The notes beneath the pieces are model-generated. The model was not told the origin of the DNA, did no database searches, and saw nothing but the letters and a program-made list of their open reading frames with translations. This document shows, piece by piece, positions 8,335 to 17,170 of a stretch of 64,000 bases of DNA. Every line of letters starts with the position of its first letter. Position 1 is the stretch's first letter. Source of the DNA: Phycisphaeraceae bacterium (GTDB lineage Bacteria > Planctomycetota > Phycisphaerae > Phycisphaerales > UBA1924); NCBI GenBank assembly GCA_019636675.1, contig JAHBXC010000002.1, forward strand, positions 248,001 to 312,000, written 5' to 3'. The position numbers and the translations under genes are program-made.

Positions 8335-10152
8335 TCAGGCGCCGATGCACGCGAGGAACGCCTCGCCGAACTCCTCGAGCTTGCGCTGGCCCACGCCCTT
8401 GACCTCGAGCAGCGCGTCGCGCGTCGCCGGGCGTCGTCGGGCCATCTCGCGAAGCGTCGCGTCGTCGAACACCAGGTACGCCGGGATCGCGCGCTCCTGC
8501 GAGATCTCCCGGCGAAGCGAGCGCAGCCGATCGAACAGGTCCCGGTCGACGCCCTCCCAGTCGGCCCCGCTCGCCCTCGACTCCGCCCTCGTCGGCGCGA
8601 CGCGCGGCGAGCGCAGCGTCACCGAGCGCTCGCCCCGCAGGAACTCGCCCGAACGCTCCGTGAGACGCACCACGGGCATCTCGTCGGTCGTCCGCTCCAG
8701 CGCGCCCTGGTCGCACAGCTGGTCGATGTACGACTGGATCGCCGACGCTGGCGTGCCGGCCATCAACCCGTAGACGCTCAGCGCGTCGTGGCGCAGGCGT
8801 CGGATCTTCTCCTTGTTCGCGCCGCGCAGGACATCGCTGATGTGCGCCGCGCCGAAGCCCACGCGCAGGCGCGCCACGCACGAGAGGATCTTCTGGGCCA
8901 CCACCACGCTGTCCGCGACCGCCTCGCACTCGTCCAGGCAGATGTCGCACGCGCCGCAGTTCGGCTTGTCGAACGCCTGACCGAAATACGCCGCCAGCGC
9001 CCGGTGACGACAGGTCATCGTCGAGCAGAAACGGCGCATGTGCTCGAGCAGCTCGGTCTGGTGCTCGGGGGGCGAGGCGTCGCCGTTCTCGCGCGCCGCG
9101 TGCTGCATCAGGCGGCGCCAGTTCGAGACATCCGCCGATGAATACAGCAGCGTGCACTCGGCCTCGAGCCCGTCGCGCCCGGCGCGACCCGCTTCCTGCT
9201 GGTAGTGCTCGACGGACTTGGGCATCGCCATGTGGATCACGCAGCGAACGTCGCTGCGATCGATACCCATCCCGAACGCCACCGTCGCGACGACAACCTG
9301 CAGACGCTCCTGCATGAAGCGATCCTGGACGCGCTGGCGCGCAGACGAAGACAGCCCGGCGTGGTACGCGCTCGCCTGCACGCCCTGATCGGTCAGCCAC
9401 GCCGCCATCGTTTCCGTGTCCTTGCGGCTGATGCAGTACACGATGACCGCCTTGCCCTCGTGGCGCTTGACGATCTCGAGGAGCTGTTCCCTGCCGGAGA
9501 CTCTGGGCAGCACCCGGTACACGAGGTTCGGCCGGTCGCAGTCGCCCACGAGAACCGCAGGGTCTCGCAGCCCAAGCTGACGCGCGATGTCGGTGCGCAC
9601 CCGCTCGGTCGCCGTCGCCGTGAACGCGTGCCACGCCGCGTCGGGGACGGTTTGCTTCAGGTCCGTCAGCCGGCGGTACTCGGGGCGGAAATCGTGCCCC
9701 CAGTGGCTGATGCAGTGCGCCTCGTCCACCACGATCGACGCCGGCTTCGCCCGGCGCAGGATCGCGCGCATCCGCGAGGTCAGAAGGCGCTCGGGCGCGG
9801 CGAAGACCATCCGAACCTCTCGCGCCTCGATCGCGCGCTCCGCTTCGGCCTGCTCCTCGGGCGTCAGCCCGCTGTGCAGCGCGACGGCCGGGCACCCGCG
9901 CGAGACCAGGCCGTCGACCTGGTCCTTCATCAGCGAGATGAGCGGCGAGACGATTACATCGAGCCCTTCGCGCATCATCGCGGGCAGCTGGTAGCACAGG
10001 CTCTTCCCGGCGCCCGTCGGGAGAACGACCAGACTGTCGCGCGCCTTCAGGTTCGCGCGGATCGCCTCTTCCTGCATGGGGCGCAACGAGTCAAAGCCCC
10101 AGTGCAGGCGAAGCAGCTCGAACAGTCGTTCTCGTGTCGCGTCGTCGGACAT
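8335..10152 (-). CDS. recQ: ATP-dependent DNA helicase RecQ
   Basis: The 605-residue protein has the full RecQ order. Walker A is in LPTGAGKSLCYQLPA (about 40-55) and the DEAH box in VVDEAHCISHWGHDFRPEY. Helicase C motifs include AYHAGLSS and QEAGRAGRDG. RQC zinc cysteines follow (the CTMTCRH region, then CGACDIC). A C-terminal HRDC-like segment around LEVKGVGQRKLEEFGEAFL closes the protein. It unwinds DNA 3' to 5' during recombination repair. The ATG is preceded at 6 bases by TAGGAT with no Shine-Dalgarno. Confidence 0.95.
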   Translation of the reverse strand: MSDDATRERLFELLRLHWGFDSLRPMQEEAIRANLKARDSLVVLPTGAGKSLCYQLPAMMREGLDVIVSPLISLMKDQVDGLVSRGCPAVALHSGLTPEEQAEAERAIEAREVRMVFAAPERLLTSRMRAILRRAKPASIVVDEAHCISHWGHDFRPEYRRLTDLKQTVPDAAWHAFTATATERVRTDIARQLGLRDPAVLVGDCDRPNLVYRVLPRVSGREQLLEIVKRHEGKAVIVYCISRKDTETMAAWLTDQGVQASAYHAGLSSSARQRVQDRFMQERLQVVVATVAFGMGIDRSDVRCVIHMAMPKSVEHYQQEAGRAGRDGLEAECTLLYSSADVSNWRRLMQHAARENGDASPPEHQTELLEHMRRFCSTMTCRHRALAAYFGQAFDKPNCGACDICLDECEAVADSVVVAQKILSCVARLRVGFGAAHISDVLRGANKEKIRRLRHDALSVYGLMAGTPASAIQSYIDQLCDQGALERTTDEMPVVRLTERSGEFLRGERSVTLRSPRVAPTRAESRASGADWEGVDRDLFDRLRSLRREISQERAIPAYLVFDDATLREMARRRPATRDALLEVKGVGQRKLEEFGEAFLACIGA

Positions 10153-10158
10153 GGCGGA

Positions 10159-10164
10159 ATCCTA
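10159..10164 (-). promoter_or_regulatory. -10-like hexamer TAGGAT before recQ
   Basis: On the minus strand TAGGAT is followed by TCCGCC and the recQ ATG. The same hexamer with CCGCCG follows the same rule in front of folE2. This suggests a leaderless recQ transcript. Confidence 0.38.
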
Positions 10165-10218
10165 ACCAATTCCGGACAGGGAGCGAGCCGTGCCCCGAGC
10201 CAAGCGATTGCGGCGGTG

Positions 10219-10281
10219 TTGGCGGATAAACAGATCGATTTCAGCCAGTGCTTTCCGCCAAGATTGACTAAATCGGCCGAT
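10219..10281. promoter_or_regulatory. Divergent recQ/chemoreceptor region with inverted repeats
   Basis: The 237 bases between recQ and the chemoreceptor gene are locally less GC-rich than their surroundings. They hold a perfect 8-bp inverted repeat (TTGGCGGA at 10219-10226, TCCGCCAA at 10254-10261) and a 10-bp palindrome ATCGGCCGAT (10272-10281). Either could be an operator. A TTGACT at 10264-10269 has no good partner -10. Confidence 0.3.
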
Positions 10282-10389
10282 CTTTGGCGTCGATGACTCC
10301 GGCAGTGGACGCCGCCACGGTGCGGCATGGTGACAGTCGCGACGGCGCGACGACAAGACATGACGCCCTCGGGGCCGGAGTTTTCTCCA

Positions 10390-12672
10390 ATGGTGTGTTG
10401 CATACTCGCGTTGTCGCGGGCCTGCGCCTTCGGTGCGCGCGGCCTGCTCGGGGTCGTTCTCGTCCTCCTCGCTCTGGCCTCGGCTCCGAGCTTCGCCTCG
10501 GGCGCCGACCCCTTCACGCCTGCCGAGCAGACCGCGACACGGAGCGTGGGAGACACTTCCGGACTGACCGCCAAGCTCGTCTCAGAGCTGGGAAACACCG
10601 GGACCTTTGTCGCTCCGGAGCTCAAGCCGACGCCCCGCCCCGCGTTCGGCGCCAACGCCGGGCGCGCCGAGCCCTCGTCGCTGAGCCACTTCGAAACCCC
10701 GCCCTCGACGCTGGTGACGGCGTTCTGGATCCTCACCGCCTTCGCCGGCTTTGTCACCGCGTTTGCCGCGTGGCGACTCGCGCGGCTCCGTAAGCCGGAC
10801 GGAACGGTGGCGCGCGGGTTCACGCTGGGCAGCAAGCTCACCCTCGCCTTCGGCTCGCTCGGCTGCATGATCCTCGTAGTCAGCACGATGTCGCTGAAGT
10901 CGCAGCACTCCGCAGAGGCCGCGACGAGCGAGTTTGAAGAGATGATCCAGGACGTCGCCGCCTCGGAAGAGATCATGCTCGATCTCTACCGTGCGCAGGT
11001 CCGCGTCCGCGACTTCATGCTTGATCCTTCCGACCGCGCGCTCGCCAGCTACTCCGACGCGATGGCCCGTTCGGTCGCCAGCGTCGAGGGTCTGTCGAAG
11101 GTCATGACCGACCCATCGAGCGCGCGGATCCTCTCGGAGGTCCGAGAGCATGTCAACCAGTACGACAAGGGGTTCGCCCGGCTCGTCGCCGTCCTCGACG
11201 AGGAGCACGCGATCCTCGAGTACCAGCTCGCGCCCACCGCGGAGCGCATCGTCGCGCTGCTGAGAGCCATCCGCGACACCGCCCGCGCCGACGGCGACGC
11301 GCAGATCGCGTTTGCCGCGGGCGACAAGATCGAGACCATCCTTCTGGCGCACATCGAACTCGAGCGCTATGTCGTCACCCGCGACGCGAACCACGCCCGG
11401 CTCGCGACCGAGCTTGCCCGCCGCAGCGCACGCGACGCCGCCGAGCTGCGCGCCTCCATGCGCAACCCGGTGCGCCAGCGATGGGCGGCCGAGATCGAGC
11501 AGGGCGCGAACTTCTTCGCGACGGGCATCGACCGCGTGACCGCCGCGAGCCAGAACCGGGCACGCGTGCTTGCCGAGCAGATCGACCGCCCTGGCGACGC
11601 CGCGATCGCCAACGGCTACGAGCTTGTCAAGCTGATCAACGAGCGCGAGCACGAGCTGAAGGCGCGCCTCGCGTCCGAGGCCGAGCTGATCCGCGCCGAG
11701 GTGCTGATCATCAGCGCCTTCGCGCTGCTTACCGCGACCTTCGTCAGCGTGCTTCTCATCCGTGTCGTGACGCGAGGCGTCAGCCGCGTCCTCTCCGTGC
11801 TTCAGTCCGTCGCGGCGGGCGACCTGACGCGTGAGGCGCTCAAGCTCAAGTCCTCCGACGAGATCGGGGAGCTGGCCCGCGCCACCGACTCCATGAACGA
11901 GTCCCTCAAGCAGATCATGGCCGACGTCTCCACCTCCGCCGGGGGCGTCGCCTCCGCCGCCACCGAGATCGCCGCCTCCAACGAGGAGATGTCCGCCGGG
12001 CTCGCCGAGCAGGCCGACCAGGTCTCGCAGGTCTCCGCCGCCACCGAGGAGATGTCCGCCACCTCCCAGGAGGTCGCCAACAAGTCCACCGAGGGCAAGG
12101 GCGTGGTCGAGCAGACCATCTCACGCATCGAGGAGATCGCCTCCGAGGTGCGCGCCTCCGCCGCCGCCGTCAACTCGCTCGGGCAGAAGAGCGAGGAGAT
12201 CGGGCAGATCATCTCCGTCATCAACGACATCGCCGACCAGACCAACCTCCTCGCGCTCAACGCCGCCATCGAAGCCGCACGCGCCGGAGAGCACGGGCGC
12301 GGGTTCGCGGTCGTCGCCGACGAGGTGCGTCAGCTGGCCGAGCGGACGACCAAGGCCACCGAGCAGGTGGGCCAGTCGATCCGCGAGATCCAGCAGGAGA
12401 CCACGGGCGCGGTGCAGCGCATGGAGGGCGGCACCGAGAAGGTGGCCGCCGGCGTGGAGTACGCCAAGCAGGCCGGCGACGCGCTGAGCAGCATCGTGAC
12501 GGCGGCGGAGCAGCAGAGCAGCGCGACCATCGAGATCGCGCAGAGCGTGGAGCAGATCAACTCGGTGGCGCTGCAGAGCCGCGAGGGCGCCGCCCAGGCC
12601 GCCGCCGCCGCCGCGCAGCTCTCCGCCGAGGCCGAGAAGCTCCAGTCACTCGTCAAGAAGTTCAAGGTCTGA
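10390..12672 (+). CDS. Methyl-accepting chemotaxis protein with extra N-terminal secretion-type region
   Basis: Start chosen at 10390 (760 residues), because GGAG lies 9 bases before this ATG and a signal-peptide-like segment (about 1-37) follows directly; ATGs at 10327 and 10360 are weaker. After an about 70-residue linker come two further hydrophobic segments (about 109-131 and 149-168). Then come a helical sensor region, a transmembrane segment near 435-460, a HAMP domain, and the cytoplasmic coiled-coil signalling domain with tip [20 protein letters not shown]. It would signal through CheA/CheW, but no che gene is near. The extra N-terminal hydrophobic segments are unusual for a receptor. 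Confidence 0.9.
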   Translation: MVCCILALSRACAFGARGLLGVVLVLLALASAPSFASGADPFTPAEQTATRSVGDTSGLTAKLVSELGNTGTFVAPELKPTPRPAFGANAGRAEPSSLSHFETPPSTLVTAFWILTAFAGFVTAFAAWRLARLRKPDGTVARGFTLGSKLTLAFGSLGCMILVVSTMSLKSQHSAEAATSEFEEMIQDVAASEEIMLDLYRAQVRVRDFMLDPSDRALASYSDAMARSVASVEGLSKVMTDPSSARILSEVREHVNQYDKGFARLVAVLDEEHAILEYQLAPTAERIVALLRAIRDTARADGDAQIAFAAGDKIETILLAHIELERYVVTRDANHARLATELARRSARDAAELRASMRNPVRQRWAAEIEQGANFFATGIDRVTAASQNRARVLAEQIDRPGDAAIANGYELVKLINEREHELKARLASEAELIRAEVLIISAFALLTATFVSVLLIRVVTRGVSRVLSVLQSVAAGDLTREALKLKSSDEIGELARATDSMNESLKQIMADVSTSAGGVASAATEIAASNEEMSAGLAEQADQVSQVSAATEEMSATSQEVANKSTEGKGVVEQTISRIEEIASEVRASAAAVNSLGQKSEEIGQIISVINDIADQTNLLALNAAIEAARAGEHGRGFAVVADEVRQLAERTTKATEQVGQSIREIQQETTGAVQRMEGGTEKVAAGVEYAKQAGDALSSIVTAAEQQSSATIEIAQSVEQINSVALQSREGAAQAAAAAAQLSAEAEKLQSLVKKFKV

Positions 12673-12761
12673 GACCCAGACAACGGGCGGATCGGGCCGA
12701 GAGAGTGTGCGCTCTCTGCCCAATCCGAGCATGGTCGGCGCTCACGCGTCGGCTGTGAATC

Positions 12762-12799
12762 AAGAACGCGGGCCTGCGCTGGCCCGCGTTCTTCTTTTT
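12762..12799 (+). terminator. Rho-independent terminator after the chemoreceptor gene
   Basis: A perfect 13-bp stem (12762-12774 with 12781-12793, AAGAACGCGGGCC) has a 6-base loop and is followed by CTTTTT. It lies 89 bases after the stop. The gene that ends at 12822 comes in from the other strand. Confidence 0.93.
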
Positions 12800-12821
12800 G
12801 ATCCGCTGTCGTCGCGATGGT

Positions 12822-13460
12822 TCAGCGCTGGCCCCACGCCGCGGGAGGCGCCGGGACCGGTCGAGTCAGGTCGAACTCCACGCGGAATCGCCGGTCGGCG
12901 CCCTGGCGCTCGAGCCCGTAGGTGTAGGTCCTGCCGGGGATGATCTCGACGGTCCAGACATTCGTGGTCGCCGCGGGGAGCATGCGCGAGGTCTCGTAGT
13001 CGGCGTGGAATCGCTGCGTGGTCGGGCTGCCCGGCCCGCGCGTGTCCCCGCCGTACTGCGTCAGCTCGTCTTCGGCGCCGTCCTCGTGTCTGTGGTCATG
13101 CTTGAGGCGTATGCCGTTGATGGTGCGCGTGAAGATCCACGTGCGTGACCGGTCTTCTCCGACATGGAAGGGGACCTGGATGCGATCGCCCTCGCAGTGC
13201 CGGACCTGCATCACGAGGCGTTTGCCGGCGAAGTCGGGGCTGCTGGTCGAGTCCTCGACGACGCGCCCCTCGAACGACTGCCCGCACAGCGAGGCGAGCG
13301 CGTCCCAGAACTCCTCCTGCGCGTCGTGCAGCGGCGCACGGTGCGCAGTCGACGCGGGCGGGTTCGCGCAGCACGCGCACCCGGCGAGCGAAACGACCGC
13401 CGCCAGCGAGCCGGCGACGAGCGCCGACCGGTGGCGGCGCGAGCGATGTGGAGCTGTCAT
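12822..13460 (-). CDS. Putative lipoprotein of unknown function
   Basis: The 212-residue protein starts MTAPHRSRRHRS. An AGGA-containing stretch (AAAGGACAGGACC) lies just before the ATG. The signal sequence is short (about 13-30, ALVAGSLAAVVSLAGC) and ends in a lipobox LAGC, so the mature protein should be lipid-anchored at cysteine 30. The rest has no domain I recognise. It has WIFTRTINGIRLKHDHRHED in the middle and a C-terminal beta-like part with YTYGLERQG. It starts 34 bases after the tricorn-like gene ends and is probably in the same transcript. Function unknown. Confidence 0.75.
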   Translation of the reverse strand: MTAPHRSRRHRSALVAGSLAAVVSLAGCACCANPPASTAHRAPLHDAQEEFWDALASLCGQSFEGRVVEDSTSSPDFAGKRLVMQVRHCEGDRIQVPFHVGEDRSRTWIFTRTINGIRLKHDHRHEDGAEDELTQYGGDTRGPGSPTTQRFHADYETSRMLPAATTNVWTVEIIPGRTYTYGLERQGADRRFRVEFDLTRPVPAPPAAWGQR

Positions 13461-13494
13461 GGTCCTGTCCTTTCGCGTCGGTGGCGGCGGCGGG

Positions 13495-16400
13495 TCAGCG
13501 CTGATCGATCTCCGCGAGCAGCGCACGCACCGCGGCCTCCATCTGTGGGTCTCGCCCGGCGGCCTCGTCGGCAGGGGAGAGGGCCACGTCGATGTCGGGC
13601 ATCGCGCCGTTGTTCTCCATGTCGGTCCCGTCGGGCAGGTACCACCCGCGGAAGGGCACGCGAACGAAGGTCCCGTCGATGAGCGAGGTTCCGCCGGTGG
13701 AGATCACGCCGCCGAAGGTCTGCGTGCCGACGAGCTTGCCCCGCCCGATCGTCTTGATCGCGTGCGCGAAGATCTCGGCGTTGGAGAAGGAGTTCTCGTT
13801 GATGAGCACGATGATGGGGCGCGCGTAGCCGTGGATGAGCCGGCGGTCGCGCGGGTAGGTGTCGAACGACGCCTTCTCGCGGTCGGCGCCGCGAGGCACG
13901 GTGTAGGCGTGCGCCGGGGCCGTGAGCGAGGACAGCAGGATGTCGGCGGTCGAGCCGCCCCCGTTGTCGCGCACATCGATCACGAGCCCGTCGCGACCGC
14001 TCGCGGCGGCGAAGAGGTCTCGCTCGAAGTCACGCACGCTCGCGAGGTCCATCCCCCGGATGTGCAGGTATCCCAGACGCCCGTTCGAAAGGGCGTGCAC
14101 CGCGGCCTCGCGCTGGCGCACCTCGTTCTCGTAGCCGAGCCCGGTCAGCTGCCCGCCGCTGATGGGCGTGATCAGCACATACGAGGGCTTGTCGGCGTTC
14201 GCCTCGGCGCGACGGACGTCCAGCAGCGTCTCCCTGCCCGCGGCGCCGGCGAGCGCCTCGGCCATCGAGATGTTCGGGCGCTCGTTCTCGGAAGGCGCGA
14301 GCGCGCGCCCGTCGACGCCGGTGATGATGTCGCCCTCGTAGAGGCGCGACAGCGGGTGCGCCGCCGGCGACTTGGGCATCACCGAGACGACGCGGTACCC
14401 GCCCGACGCCGGCTCGACCGTCGCGCCGAGATGCCCGACGCGCGGGGACGGGGACGAGAACGAATCGCCCCCTCGGATGCCTGTGTGCGAGCCGTCGAGT
14501 TCGCCGAAGAGGAACTGGACGACGCGGTTGAACTCCTCGTTGGTGCGCGTCCGCTCGGCGAGCGAGCCGTAACGCTCCGTCAGCGCGGGCCAGTCGAGCC
14601 CCTTCAGCGTGGGGTGATAGAAGCGATCGCCGAGGGTGCGAGCCGCTTCGGCGAACTTCTGTCGCTGCTGATCGCGGACGGCGATCTCGATGTCGGCGTC
14701 GATGTCGAGCCGGTCGGTCTTTCCCCCGGTCGGCGACGACATGTTCGCGCGCCCGGACGAGAGGAACACGACCTTGTCGCCCTTCAGCGACACGCTCACG
14801 CCGCCGGTCCCGCCGCCGGTGATCTGCTTGCGGTCCGAACCGCGGAAGTCGACGGAGAAGAGCGAGGTGGAGCCGTCGATGTTCGCGCTGAAGATCGCGC
14901 GGTCGGCGCCGGGGGTCATCTCGAGGTTGCCCTGCCCGGTCGGCACGCCGTAGAGACGCCTGATGCGCAGGTAGGCGTCGTCGAGCTCGCCCGTCTCGAC
15001 GGCCTGCGCGAGGTCGAAGCCGTCCGGCTTCTTCCACGCGCCGCTGAGGGGCGCGTGCTTCTTCGCGGCGGCGGCCGCGTCGTCGAAATACTTCTTCAGC
15101 TCGTACGGGCGCTTCTGGTCGAGCGACCGGTCGAGGTACAGCCGGTAGATGTCGTTCTGCCCGTTCTGCGTCGCGTCGCGGTCGGAGAGGAAGTAGAGCA
15201 CGCGACCGTCCGCCGAGAGTCGCGGCGAGGCGTCCCGGTCCGGGTGACGGGTCAGGTTGAAGAACCCGCGGTCAGGGTTCTCGGTGTCGAGCAGGTGCAC
15301 GTCGCTGTTGAAATCGAAGTCGTTGATCGCCAGCACGAGGTGGCGCGAGTCGTAGGCCCAGGCGACGTCCGCTTCGTCCCAGTGCTCGAGCACGACGCGG
15401 TCGTCCCCGGTGGCGAGGTCGCGCACCACGAGGTCGCCGTAGTTGCGGGTGAAGAGCAGCTTCGTGCCGCAGGGCGAGGGGATCGGCCTGCGGTCGCCCG
15501 AGCCGGTGTTGACGACCTCCTCGACGTGGAACCGGAGGGACGCGGCCCAGCGCTCGCCGTGGTCGGGCTTCTTGTCTTTCGCGGCGGGCTTCTTCGCGTC
15601 GTCCTTCTTCTCGTCGCCCTCGGCCTTGGGCTGCTCGCCCGCGTTGTCGTCCGTGGGCTTGTCGGCGTCGTCGGCCTTGGGCTCGGGGGCGGGCTTGGCG
15701 GGCTCGAGATCGGCGCGCGCCAGCGAGACCTCGGCGCGATGGATCGCGTAGCGCCCGCTCTCGTCGGAGCTGAAGTAGAGGTACTGCCCGTCGGGTGACC
15801 AAGCGAGGTCGCGCTCGCGCGCCGCGGTGCGTGTCACGCGCCGTGCCGGCATGCCCTCGTCGACGCTGCGCACGAAGACCTCGCCCCGCGCGACGACGGC
15901 GACGGTCTTGCCATCGGGGCTGAGCGCGGCCTCGCTGGCTTTGTCGCTCATCGTGATGCGCTGACGCAGCGCCGAGTCGGTGTCGGCGGACGCGGCGAGC
16001 GGGACCGCGACCGGGCGCGCGTTCGGGCGCGTCAGGTCGAGCGTGTACATCGTGTCCCAGACCGCGAAGACCGCGGTGCGCCCGTTGCGCGAGACATCCA
16101 GATCGCGGACGCCGGCGCCGATGGAGGCGACTCCGTCGGGCTTGAAGCTGGTGAGCTGGCGCGCGCGAGATTCGTCGGTGTTGCCCAGGGGCTTGGCCCA
16201 CAGGTTGTTCTGCCCGTCGCGCGAGGAGATGAACAGCACGCGCCCGTCGGGCAGCGCGAATCCGAAACCGTCGTTGGACACGGTGTTCGTGACGCGCGTG
16301 AAGCGGTTGTCCGACGGGTCGAACGACCAGAGCTGCGTCGCGCCGGGCCCGCGGTACTTCGGGCGGTCCCAGGCGTTGTAGCCGCGCTGGAAGAAGATCA

Positions 16401-17007
16401 CCGAGCCGTCGGGCGACATGTTCACGTGCGATCCGAACGCGTCGGTGAGGCGCTCGACGGGCCCGCCATTGACGGGGACGGCGTACATGCGCTGCTGGCG
16501 ATAGATCGAGGGCTCCTCACGCGAGGTGAAGAGGATCCGCGTGCCGTCGGCGCTGAACCCGCCCAGGGACTGCGCGCTGTCGGAGACGGTGACGCGCCGG
16601 GGCTCGCCGGCGAGGACGCCCTCGTCGGCGCGAGACAGGGGCATGACATAGATGTTCTGCGCGCCGTCGCGGTTGGACTCGAACGCGAGCAGCGAGCCGT
16701 CGGGGCTGAACGCGCTGCGCCCTTCGATCGCCGGGTGCGTCGTGAGGCGCGTCGACTTCCCGCCCGCGACGGGGACGGCCCACAGGTCGCCGGCCCACGC
16801 GTAGACGATCGTCGACGCGTCGGGGCTCAGCGAGGGGTATTGGGGGAACGCGACGCTCGTGGATTCCTGGAGCGCGTCGGTCGCGAGCGCGAGGGCGACG
16901 AGCTGGGCCGCGCTGGTCGGTGCGCTCGAAGCGGGGGGAGTCTGCGCCGTCGAGCAGCCAGAGAGCAGGCCGACAGCGAGCACGCCGATCACGGAGCAAC
17001 GCATCAT
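13495..17007 (-). CDS. Tricorn-like S41 family protease, secreted
   Basis: The 1170-residue protein starts MMRCSVIGVLAVGLLSGC, with GGAAGGA 10 bases upstream and a lipobox-like LSGC, so it is exported and probably lipid-anchored. Two N-terminal beta-propeller parts carry repeated WSPDGQYLYFSSDE-type TolB/WD motifs. Next come a PDZ region (about GYRVVSVMPKSPAAHP) and a C-terminal S41 core with DGSHTGIRGG (likely histidine), DVRDNGGGSTADILL and NENSFSNAEIF (likely nucleophile serine). A charged low-complexity stretch rich in K, D, A and P sits between the propellers. Tricorn enzymes degrade peptides; an exported version would act outside the cytoplasm. Confidence 0.9.
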   Translation of the reverse strand: MMRCSVIGVLAVGLLSGCSTAQTPPASSAPTSAAQLVALALATDALQESTSVAFPQYPSLSPDASTIVYAWAGDLWAVPVAGGKSTRLTTHPAIEGRSAFSPDGSLLAFESNRDGAQNIYVMPLSRADEGVLAGEPRRVTVSDSAQSLGGFSADGTRILFTSREEPSIYRQQRMYAVPVNGGPVERLTDAFGSHVNMSPDGSVIFFQRGYNAWDRPKYRGPGATQLWSFDPSDNRFTRVTNTVSNDGFGFALPDGRVLFISSRDGQNNLWAKPLGNTDESRARQLTSFKPDGVASIGAGVRDLDVSRNGRTAVFAVWDTMYTLDLTRPNARPVAVPLAASADTDSALRQRITMSDKASEAALSPDGKTVAVVARGEVFVRSVDEGMPARRVTRTAARERDLAWSPDGQYLYFSSDESGRYAIHRAEVSLARADLEPAKPAPEPKADDADKPTDDNAGEQPKAEGDEKKDDAKKPAAKDKKPDHGERWAASLRFHVEEVVNTGSGDRRPIPSPCGTKLLFTRNYGDLVVRDLATGDDRVVLEHWDEADVAWAYDSRHLVLAINDFDFNSDVHLLDTENPDRGFFNLTRHPDRDASPRLSADGRVLYFLSDRDATQNGQNDIYRLYLDRSLDQKRPYELKKYFDDAAAAAKKHAPLSGAWKKPDGFDLAQAVETGELDDAYLRIRRLYGVPTGQGNLEMTPGADRAIFSANIDGSTSLFSVDFRGSDRKQITGGGTGGVSVSLKGDKVVFLSSGRANMSSPTGGKTDRLDIDADIEIAVRDQQRQKFAEAARTLGDRFYHPTLKGLDWPALTERYGSLAERTRTNEEFNRVVQFLFGELDGSHTGIRGGDSFSSPSPRVGHLGATVEPASGGYRVVSVMPKSPAAHPLSRLYEGDIITGVDGRALAPSENERPNISMAEALAGAAGRETLLDVRRAEANADKPSYVLITPISGGQLTGLGYENEVRQREAAVHALSNGRLGYLHIRGMDLASVRDFERDLFAAASGRDGLVIDVRDNGGGSTADILLSSLTAPAHAYTVPRGADREKASFDTYPRDRRLIHGYARPIIVLINENSFSNAEIFAHAIKTIGRGKLVGTQTFGGVISTGGTSLIDGTFVRVPFRGWYLPDGTDMENNGAMPDIDVALSPADEAAGRDPQMEAAVRALLAEIDQR

Positions 17008-17065
17008 CCGTTGAGGTCCTTCCGAGAGGTTCAAGGGCAATCCGCGGCCTTGGGGCCCGCGGGCC

Positions 17066-17091
17066 GGGGGCCGGGGGTGGGGGCCGGGGGG
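17066..17091 (+). other. G-quadruplex-type motif in the tricorn/M16 intergenic region
   Basis: Four runs of five or six G (17066-17070, 17073-17077, 17079-17083, 17086-17091) are separated by loops of 2, 1 and 2 bases on the plus strand. It sits in the 163-base gap just upstream of the tricorn-like gene, on the strand opposite to its coding strand. Confidence 0.7.
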
Positions 17092-17170
17092 AAAGGTTGA
17101 GTCCCGCAGTGTACAGACTTCCTCGCCCTCGGTTCATGCGACGGACAGTCGTGCTCCGGAACCGACGAGA

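Noticed and set aside
10327-10389. Earlier starts for the chemoreceptor at 10327 or 10360
   Set aside because: They would place extra polar residues before the signal-peptide-like segment. Only 10390 has a well-spaced GGAG.
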